Assembly: GCA_964601765.1 (NCBI GenBank) | Contig: CAZROR010000095.1 | Coordinates: 1 to 5,667 of the forward strand | Length of the DNA stretch: 5,667 nt | Direction: 5' to 3' | Origin: SZUA-181 sp964601765 | Lineage (GTDB): Bacteria; Pseudomonadota; Zetaproteobacteria; Mariprofundales; Mariprofundaceae | Part shown: positions 1 through 4,911 of the stretch, piece by piece | Position numbering within the stretch: the stretch's first letter is position 1 | Layout of the letters: each line of letters begins with the position of its first letter | Made by a program: the position numbers and the translations under genes | Notes under the pieces: generated by a model | The model's database searches: none | What the model was told of the DNA's origin: nothing | The model's input: only the letters and a program-made list of their open reading frames with translations

Positions 1-70
1 GAACCTGACTTACAATAAATACAACATAGCTCAACCATCCCAATATCAGCCAGAAGGGATAGCGTGAGAA

Positions 71-86
71 AAGCCGTGCCTGCACG
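71..86 (-). terminator. possible weak Rho-independent terminator of prmA
   Basis: Read on the minus strand, the TAA stop of prmA is followed at once by CGTGCAGGCACG. This can fold into a 4-5 bp stem, and a GC and the T-rich run TTTTCT follow it. The position and the T-run suit an intrinsic terminator for prmA, but the stem is very short and the T-tract is interrupted, so it may be chance. The plus-strand reading has no T-run after the hairpin, so it would not be bidirectional. Confidence 0.3.
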
Positions 87-932
87 TTATCGCCTGAAGA
101 CAATGGCCGCCCACTCCCCTTCGGTCTCCTGGCCGGCGCAGTGCAGCCCCTGCTGTTCATAGGCGGTACGCACCGCATCCACCTGCTCCGTCAGCAGCCC
201 GGAAAGCACGAGATACCGGCCCGTGCACGCGGCAAGCTGCGGCGCCATCGCCAACAGCGGCGCAGCCAGGATATTGGCTGCGACGAGATCGAACACTGCC
301 GGCGGCGGTGCATCCGCATGGCGGCACCGGACGTGCACGCGATTGATGCGTGCATTCCGCATTGCCGCCGTCACGGCCTGGGCGTCGTTATCAATGGCGA
401 CCACCTCGTTCACGCCCAGCTTTGCCGCGGCGATCGCCAGCAGGCCGGAGCCGCAGCCCATGTCCAGCATGTGCCGGATGGAAGAGGCTGCGCACAGCCG
501 CTCGATGGCCACAAGACACAGGCGGGTCGTGGCATGCTGGCCGGTACCGAAGGCCATGCCCGGGTCGAGCACGATATCAATACGCCCATCCTCACGGGGC
601 GCACAGAATGACGGTCGCACACACAGATGTTCGCCGACAGCCATCGCCTGCCAGTCGCGCTGCCAGGCCGTTTCCCAGTCGGTACCGATGGCGGAGAGCA
701 CAATGGAATCGGCCGGCACACCCTGCAACAGACAGGCTGCCGTGATGCGTGCCCGCATCCGCCGCATATCATCCCCGGCCGCAAACCAGGCAAGCAAGGC
801 CAAGTCACCAGTGTCGGCACAGGCCTCCTCGGCCGTGCCCAGGCAATCAAGGTGCTCCACCATGGCCGCGAAACGCTCCGTCGACATGCTCGTTGCCGGA
901 ATGCGCAGCTCCAGCCACATCCGGGCTTGCAT
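87..932 (-). CDS. prmA: PrmA, ribosomal protein L11 methyltransferase
   Basis: PrmA is a cytoplasmic SAM-dependent enzyme that methylates lysines and the N-terminus of ribosomal protein L11. With the start used here the product is 281 residues, close to the usual 290 or so. The N-terminal substrate-recognition domain opens with the typical MWLELRI strand (residues 5-11). A W-rich linker (DWETAWQRDW, about 85-94) precedes the family signature DPGMAFGTGQHATT (123-136). The Rossmann methyltransferase domain has motif I DMGCGSG (157-163), an acidic SAM-ribose strand AIDNDA (179-184), and the AANILAAPLL segment (218-227) that is diagnostic of PrmA. I chose the ATG at 930-932 because GGAGG lies 10 nt upstream. 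An in-frame ATG at 984-986 would add 18 residues that do not look like PrmA, and an ATG at 918-920 (MWLEL) has no ribosome site at the right distance. The gene stands alone on this strand, divergent from the pyr cluster. Confidence 0.95.
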   Translation of the reverse strand: MQARMWLELRIPATSMSTERFAAMVEHLDCLGTAEEACADTGDLALLAWFAAGDDMRRMRARITAACLLQGVPADSIVLSAIGTDWETAWQRDWQAMAVGEHLCVRPSFCAPREDGRIDIVLDPGMAFGTGQHATTRLCLVAIERLCAASSIRHMLDMGCGSGLLAIAAAKLGVNEVVAIDNDAQAVTAAMRNARINRVHVRCRHADAPPPAVFDLVAANILAAPLLAMAPQLAACTGRYLVLSGLLTEQVDAVRTAYEQQGLHCAGQETEGEWAAIVFRR

Positions 933-955
933 CCTGGCATGACCTCCGCTGCAAT
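927..955 (+). promoter_or_regulatory. candidate sigma70-like promoter for the plus-strand operon
   Basis: TTGCAT (927-932), a 17-nt spacer and TGCAAT (950-955) match the -35/-10 consensus at 3/6 and 4/6 positions with ideal spacing. Transcription would begin near 962, leaving a leader of roughly 23 nt before the ATG at 985. The match is weak, and sigma-factor preferences of this organism are unknown, so this is only a candidate. It overlaps the start of prmA. Confidence 0.25.
943..947 (-). promoter_or_regulatory. ribosome binding site deciding the prmA start
   Basis: Minus-strand GGAGG sits 10 nt before the ATG at 930-932. It is only 2 nt from an out-of-frame ATG at 938-940 and 22 nt from the ATG at 918-920. 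It therefore supports the 281-residue form of PrmA. Confidence 0.6.
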
Positions 956-975
956 GCGGGCTTTCAATTTTGCTG

Positions 976-981
976 TGAGGA
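976..981 (+). promoter_or_regulatory. ribosome binding site of the flavin reductase gene
   Basis: TGAGGA ends 3 nt before the ATG at 985. The other in-frame candidate, ATG at 1012, is preceded by a pyrimidine-rich stretch with no Shine-Dalgarno match. The site therefore favours the start at 985. Confidence 0.5.
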
Positions 982-984
982 TCC

Positions 985-1707
985 ATGTTGGCGCATTCTT
1001 CCCCTTTTCACATGCGGGTGACAAACAACACCCGGCTGACCATGCCTGAATGCGACGATGTCGTCATCAAGCTGGACATGGTGCCATGGGAAAGAGGACG
1101 GGTTCGCCCTTTCACCTGTGGCCAGATTGTCCGCCTGGGGCTGCCGGGGCTGAAGCGTCCAGCGCCAGGCTACTTCGCCATCGCCTCGGAACCGGAGGAC
1201 GACAGTCATTACGAATTTGTCATCAAGCGCATGGGTGGCATCTCCACGATCCTCACCGATCTGGACCCCGGCGCCCGGGTGGAGGTGGATGGACCAATGG
1301 GGAAAGGCTTCGACCTATCCCCATTCAGGGGCTTTGATGTCTATCTTCTCGGCGTGGGCACGGGCATCGCGCCGCTGCGCAGTGTCTGGCGTTCCATCAT
1401 CCGGCGCCGGGACGACTACGGCAGAATCTCGATTTACGCGGGCTTTCTCACACCGATGCACCGCATGCTCACGGATGAGATGGAGGCACTGGGCAAGCAC
1501 CGAATTGAAACGAGCGTATCCGTAACCACGGGCGATGAATCCTGGGACGGAAGTATCGGGTTCGTGCAACATGCCTTGCTCGAGCACCGACCAAGCGGCG
1601 AAAGAGCCGTGGCCTGCGTCGCCGGCATGAGCGCCATGGTGGACGCCTGCACGGAAACGCTGCATACTCTCGGTTTTAATGACGAGCACATCCTGCTTAA
1701 CTGCTGA
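985..1707 (+). CDS. FNR-family FAD/NAD(P)-binding oxidoreductase, pKIWI502-like
   Basis: This is a 240-residue soluble two-domain flavin reductase of the ferredoxin-NADP reductase superfamily. The N-terminal beta-barrel covers about residues 15-112. It carries PGYFAIAS (61-68) where the flavin-binding RxYS motif normally sits, then GGISTIL (84-90) for the FAD pyrophosphate and DGPMGKGF (102-109). The C-terminal nucleotide-binding domain has GVGTGIAPLRS (123-133), the strand SIYAGF (149-154) and CVAGMSAMV (211-219) in place of the usual CGPxxM. It ends in ILLNC. There are no extra cysteines for an iron-sulfur cluster, unlike PyrK. From memory, the F-A-I-A-S motif, MGKGF, the W-x-G-x-x-G-(Y/F)-V-Q segment (here WDGSIGFVQ, 187-195) and the ILxN(F/C) tail match the plant/bacterial 'pKIWI502' group. 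The electron acceptor of that group is not known to me. The gene heads the operon and overlaps ruvX by 29 nt. A role in pyrimidine synthesis is suggested only by position. Confidence 0.8.
   Translation: MLAHSSPFHMRVTNNTRLTMPECDDVVIKLDMVPWERGRVRPFTCGQIVRLGLPGLKRPAPGYFAIASEPEDDSHYEFVIKRMGGISTILTDLDPGARVEVDGPMGKGFDLSPFRGFDVYLLGVGTGIAPLRSVWRSIIRRRDDYGRISIYAGFLTPMHRMLTDEMEALGKHRIETSVSVTTGDESWDGSIGFVQHALLEHRPSGERAVACVAGMSAMVDACTETLHTLGFNDEHILLNC
995..1024 (-). promoter_or_regulatory. candidate sigma70-like promoter for prmA
   Basis: On the minus strand, TTGTCA (1024-1019, 5/6 match to the -35 consensus), an 18-nt spacer and AAGAAT (1000-995, 4/6 match to the -10) lie inside the first codons of the divergent flavin reductase gene. 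Transcription would begin near 988, giving a leader of about 55 nt before the prmA ATG at 932. If this and the plus-strand candidate are both real, the two divergent transcripts overlap at their 5' ends. Confidence 0.3.
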
Positions 1708-2146
1708 ACCAACTTGCCTCGAACTCCCCCTGTTATCAGTTGATATTGGCGAACGCCGTATTGGCGTGGCCGTTTGCGACCGGCTGGCCCTGTCCTGCCA
1801 CGGTGTTGCTTGCCTGCAACGCGCACATGCCGGCTGGTTGCAGAGGCTGCGGCAGATTGCCACCGAGCATGGCTGCCGGGGCATCATCGCCGGCCTGCCC
1901 CGCAACATGGATGGCTCCGAAGGAAGGCAGGCTGCCGACTGCCGCAGCATGGCCAAGCAGATCGAAGATGCATGCGGCCTCCCCGTCCTGCTCTGGGACG
2001 AGCGGCTGTCCACCTGGGCCGCTAAAGAGCGCCTGCGCGCCCAGGGTATGAACGAAGGAAAAATCGCGGCCCGCGTGGATCAAACAGCGGCAGCCATCAT
2101 CCTGGAGGATTTTCTGGCCGCCCATCCGGAGCTGGTGCATGGCTGA
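1679..2146 (+). CDS. ruvX: RuvX/YqgF, RNase H-fold Holliday-junction resolvase-like protein
   Basis: RuvX (YqgF) is a small RNase H-fold nuclease homologue linked to 16S rRNA 5' processing and, in some species, to Holliday-junction cleavage. The 155-residue product shows the whole family pattern. It has SVDIGERRIGVAV (20-32) with the first catalytic Asp at 22, GLPRNMDGSEG (72-82), WDERLST (106-112) with Glu108, and RVDQTAAAIILEDFL (132-146) with Asp134. The three acidic active-site residues are therefore present. The start is uncertain. The ATG at 1679 is the only ATG before the core, lies inside the previous gene, lacks a visible Shine-Dalgarno site, and adds about 15 residues compared with E. 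coli RuvX. An in-frame CTG at 1730 would give a more standard length but also has no ribosome site. Translation by coupling to the upstream gene is likely. The stop overlaps pyrR by 8 nt, as in the proteobacterial ruvX-pyrR-pyrB cluster. Confidence 0.94.
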   Translation: MTSTSCLTAEPTCLELPLLSVDIGERRIGVAVCDRLALSCHGVACLQRAHAGWLQRLRQIATEHGCRGIIAGLPRNMDGSEGRQAADCRSMAKQIEDACGLPVLLWDERLSTWAAKERLRAQGMNEGKIAARVDQTAAAIILEDFLAAHPELVHG

Positions 2147-2648
2147 TGTATTGTATGATGCTACCGCCATTGAGGCGGCACTGGACCGCATGGCCCAGGC
2201 CATGCAGGCCCCGAAAGTCAGCATCATCGGCATTCAGCGTGGCGGCGCCATCGTGGCGGATGCCCTGCAACAGCGGCTTCGAAGCATTGGCTGTGATGTC
2301 GAGCGCGGGAACCTTGATATCAGCTTCTATCGCGATGACCTCGACACCATCGGCGCCCATCCGGAAATCCACCCGAGCGATATTCCCTTCGATGTCAGCG
2401 GCAGGGACATCTGGCTTGTGGATGACGTGCTGTTTACGGGCAGGACAATTCGTGCCGCCCTGGGCGAAATCTTCGATTATGGCCGGCCTGACAGCGTGCG
2501 GCTGGCGGTGCTCGTCGACCGTGGCGGGCGTGAACTGCCCATTGCCGCCGACCTGACAGGCCTGCACCACGAAGCGCCGGCCGGCATCTCCGTCAAGCTC
2601 GTGGCGGGTCCGTCATGGCACATTGAGCAGCGACGGGTAAGGCCGTGA
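2139..2648 (+). CDS. pyrR: PyrR, pyrimidine regulatory protein / uracil phosphoribosyltransferase homologue
   Basis: PyrR proteins bind UMP/UTP and PRPP. In Bacillus they bind pyr mRNA to promote attenuation, and many also have uracil phosphoribosyltransferase activity. The 169-residue product has the type I phosphoribosyltransferase fold with the PRPP motif WLVDDVLFTGRTI (92-104). It also has the phosphate loop GIQRGGAIVADAL (31-43), the family segment GNLDISFYRDDL (57-68) and VLVDRGGRELPI (124-135). The last usually reads VDRGHRELPI, and the His is Gly here. The ATG at 2139 overlaps the ruvX stop by 8 nt and has GGAG 7 nt upstream, a convincing ribosome site. The stop shares 4 nt with the pyrB start. 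No leader or terminator precedes pyrR or pyrB, so classical attenuation just ahead of these genes is not possible. The protein may act as an enzyme, regulate translation, or act in trans. Confidence 0.94.
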   Translation: MADVLYDATAIEAALDRMAQAMQAPKVSIIGIQRGGAIVADALQQRLRSIGCDVERGNLDISFYRDDLDTIGAHPEIHPSDIPFDVSGRDIWLVDDVLFTGRTIRAALGEIFDYGRPDSVRLAVLVDRGGRELPIAADLTGLHHEAPAGISVKLVAGPSWHIEQRRVRP

Positions 2649-3619
2649 AGCCGATCCGCCACCTGCTCGGTATCCGCGAACTGACATGCGACCAGATTCG
2701 CTACCTCCTTCAGCTCGCCCAGCCCTTTGTCGACCTCTCCCGCCGTCCCATCAAGAAGGCCCCCACCCTGCGCGGCAAAACCATTATCAACCTGTTTCTT
2801 GAGTCATCCACGCGCACGCGCACCAGCTTCGAGCTTGCAGGCAAGCGCCTGTCTGCCGATGTCATCAATATTTCCGCGGCCACATCGGCGACGAAAAAAG
2901 GCGAGTCCCTGCTCGACACGGGCCACACGCTGGCCGCCATGCAGCCGGATGTGCTCGTGATCCGCGATGCGCGGGCCGGCGCTGCCCATTTTCTGGCCGG
3001 CTTCCTCCGGCATACGGCTGTCGTCAATGCCGGTGACGGTGCACACGAGCATCCCACCCAGGTACTGACCGACCTGCTGACACTGCAGCAGGCCTGGGGC
3101 GATGTGGCGGGCAAGACCATCACCATCGTGGGTGACATTGCCCATTCCAGGGTCGCCCGCTCACATCTGCTTGCGGCCGAAAAGATGGGATACCGGGTGC
3201 GGCTCGTGGCGCCGAAAACGCTGCTTCCCGTCCAGGTGGAGCGCTTCGGCTGTGAGCTGTTCACGGATTTTGATGCCGCGATCAAGGGCACGGATGCGCT
3301 GTACATGCTGCGCGTGCAGAACGAGCGCCTGGAGTCGGCCTGCAATTTCCCCTCCGTACGCGAATATCACGAGGCCTTCGGCCTGAACATGCGGCGACTC
3401 AGGCTGGCTGGCGAGCACACGGTCGTGCTGCACCCGGGTCCGATGAACCGTGGCGTGGAAATCGCCACGGATGTAGCGGACTGCGCCCGCAGCCGCATTC
3501 TGGATCAGGTGGAAAACGGGGTTGCCGTGCGCATGGCCGTGCTCACGGCACTGTGTGGCAGCAGCCAGGCAGAGGCGAAAAAGGGCGACCAGCCGGACAT
3601 CCAGGGGGAACTGCTATGA
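2645..3619 (+). CDS. pyrB: PyrB, aspartate carbamoyltransferase catalytic subunit
   Basis: The enzyme joins carbamoyl phosphate and L-aspartate to form N-carbamoyl-L-aspartate, the committed step of pyrimidine synthesis, in the cytoplasm. The 324 residues cover both domains. The carbamoyl-phosphate site is FLESSTRTRTSFE (51-63), followed by the active-site loop SAATSATKKGES (77-88), whose KKGE supplies the lysine reaching into the neighbouring subunit. HPTQ is at 136-139. The aspartate domain has VGDIAHSRVARS (162-173), MLRVQNER (221-228) and HPGPMNRG (263-270). It starts with GTG at 2645, overlapping the pyrR TGA as GTGA, with a GGGTAAGG purine stretch (2635-2642) just upstream. A short hydrophilic tail follows the last helix (after about residue 304). 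No pyrI regulatory subunit is present. As a gene next to a dihydroorotase, it may form a PyrB-PyrC complex like those of Pseudomonas or Aquifex, but that is inference. Confidence 0.98.
   Translation: MKPIRHLLGIRELTCDQIRYLLQLAQPFVDLSRRPIKKAPTLRGKTIINLFLESSTRTRTSFELAGKRLSADVINISAATSATKKGESLLDTGHTLAAMQPDVLVIRDARAGAAHFLAGFLRHTAVVNAGDGAHEHPTQVLTDLLTLQQAWGDVAGKTITIVGDIAHSRVARSHLLAAEKMGYRVRLVAPKTLLPVQVERFGCELFTDFDAAIKGTDALYMLRVQNERLESACNFPSVREYHEAFGLNMRRLRLAGEHTVVLHPGPMNRGVEIATDVADCARSRILDQVENGVAVRMAVLTALCGSSQAEAKKGDQPDIQGELL
3603..3610 (+). promoter_or_regulatory. ribosome binding site deciding the pyrC start
   Basis: AGGGGGAA lies 5 nt before the ATG at 3616 and is the strongest purine-rich ribosome site in the window. 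It selects the ATGA-overlap start over an in-frame ATG at 3553, which would add 21 residues (Gly/Pro/Arg-rich) that do not belong to the dihydroorotase fold. Confidence 0.6.
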
Positions 3620-4911
3620 GCCGTGTTCCGGCGCTGTGCATCCGTGGCGGACGCGTGATCGACCCGGCCAGCGGCATCGACCGGGTGGCCGATGTCTGGG
3701 TCAAGGATGGCCGCATCGCCGCCATCGGAGAGTATGCCGGCAAGGCAGGAGAACAGATCGATGCCAGCGGCCTGCTTGTCGTGCCCGGCCTTGTGGACAT
3801 GCACGTGCATCTTCGCGAGCCCGGCGAGGAGTGGAAAGAGGATATCGAATCCGGCTCCCGCGCCGCGGCCGCGGGCGGCGTCACGACCATGTGCTGCATG
3901 CCGAACACCCGGCCCCGGCTGGATCACGCCGGCGTTATCCGCCAGGTCATTGAGCGGGCCGAGACAGTCGGCCTGTGTCGCCTGCGGCCAATCGCAGCTG
4001 CTACAAAAGGGCTTGAAGGCAGGCAGCTGACAGAAATGCGCGAGCTCACGCGTGCCGGCGCCGTCGCCTTCTCCGACGATGGCCGGCCGATCTGGCATGC
4101 GGGTGTCATGCGCAAGGCGCTCGAATACGCCGCGAGCTTCGACATGCTCATCATCCAGCATGCAGAGCACCTTGAACTGACCGAGGGCGGAGCCATCAAT
4201 GAAGGCTGGATTTCCACGCAGCTTGGCGTGCGCGGCATGCCCGTGGAAGGTGAGGATGCGATGGTGGCGCGTGATATCATGCTGGCCGCACTCACCGGCG
4301 CCCGCTATCACATTGCCCACATTTCATCCGCCGGCAGCGTGGCGCTGCTTCGGCAGGCAAGAGCACGGGGCCTGAAGGTCTCGGCCGAAGCCGCACCGCA
4401 TCACTTCGCCCTGACGGAAGACGAAGTGCTGAGCTTCAATGCCGATGCCAAAATGAATCCGCCGCTCCGAACAGAAGTGGATCGGCAGGCAATCATCGAG
4501 GGCCTGCGGGATGGCGCCATCGAGGTCATCGCCACCGATCACGCACCGCATCACGAGGATGACAAGCGCTGCGGCCTGGAGTGCGCCGCCTTCGGCATCG
4601 TCGGCCTGGAAACGATGCTGCCAGTCTCGCTTGATCTCGTGCGTGCAGGCGTGCTCACAATGCCGGAGCTGATTGCGAAGATGACATGCAATCCGGCCAG
4701 GCTGCTTGGCCTGGAGGCCGGCACACTTACGCCCGGCAGCCCGGCGGACATCACCATCTTCGACGCGGAGGCAACGTGGACGCTGGAGCGTGACCGGTTG
4801 CAGTCCAAATCGAAAAACACGCCATGGCATGGCCGTCAGATGACCGGCCGCGTCACGCACACGATCATGGGAGGCCACCTCGTCTATGCGGAGGGAGACT
4901 TCCCTGCCTGA
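3616..4911 (+). CDS. pyrC: PyrC, class I dihydroorotase
   Basis: Dihydroorotase reversibly cyclises N-carbamoyl-aspartate to dihydroorotate using an amidohydrolase-fold zinc site. The 431-residue product is the usual length for class I. After a small beta-sandwich comes the metal motif DMHVHLREPGEEWKED (61-76; His63, His65, substrate Arg67), then GGVTTMCCMPNT (87-98) with substrate Asn97. FSDDG (152-156) provides the bridging Asp that replaces the carbamylated Lys of other classes. His182 (QHAEH), His235 (IAHISSAGS), MNPPLR (280-285) and Asp308 in ATDHAPH (306-312) follow. All expected ligands are present, so this looks like an active enzyme and not the inactive pseudo-dihydroorotase that partners ATCase in Pseudomonas. 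The beta-sandwich closes at the C-terminus with GTLTPGSPADITIFD (369-383). The ATG at 3616 overlaps the pyrB TGA (ATGA) and has a strong ribosome site. The gene overlaps pyrK by 26 nt. Confidence 0.97.
   Translation: MSRVPALCIRGGRVIDPASGIDRVADVWVKDGRIAAIGEYAGKAGEQIDASGLLVVPGLVDMHVHLREPGEEWKEDIESGSRAAAAGGVTTMCCMPNTRPRLDHAGVIRQVIERAETVGLCRLRPIAAATKGLEGRQLTEMRELTRAGAVAFSDDGRPIWHAGVMRKALEYAASFDMLIIQHAEHLELTEGGAINEGWISTQLGVRGMPVEGEDAMVARDIMLAALTGARYHIAHISSAGSVALLRQARARGLKVSAEAAPHHFALTEDEVLSFNADAKMNPPLRTEVDRQAIIEGLRDGAIEVIATDHAPHHEDDKRCGLECAAFGIVGLETMLPVSLDLVRAGVLTMPELIAKMTCNPARLLGLEAGTLTPGSPADITIFDAEATWTLERDRLQSKSKNTPWHGRQMTGRVTHTIMGGHLVYAEGDFPA

Noticed and set aside
1..60. AT-rich stretch that might hold a promoter for a gene to the left
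   Set aside because: A minus-strand TTGGGA-16-TATTTA arrangement can be drawn, but both boxes are poor matches and AT richness alone gives such hits. No coding or RNA gene is supported in 1-86.
223..942. Long plus-strand reading frame (239 codons) opposite prmA
   Set aside because: It is antisense to a clearly conserved methyltransferase, its product is low-complexity with no recognisable motif, and high GC makes such shadow frames common. The same applies to the other plus-strand frames within 141-1049 and to the minus-strand frames at 1315-2013, 3505-4320, 4324-4929 and 4865-5575.
979..984. GGATCC palindrome next to the start codon at 985
   Set aside because: A six-base palindrome is expected by chance, and here it is explained by the overlap of the ribosome site with the spacer. 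It is not flanked by longer dyad symmetry.
933..986. Longer PrmA starting at the ATG at 984-986
   Set aside because: The extra 18 residues do not resemble PrmA, which normally starts just before the WLEL-type strand. The GGAGG ribosome site lies inside this extension at the right distance for the ATG at 932.
3553..3615. Longer PyrC starting at the ATG at 3553
   Set aside because: It would overlap pyrB by 67 nt and add a Gly/Pro/Arg-rich stretch outside the fold. The ATG at 3616 has a strong ribosome site and the ATGA overlap.
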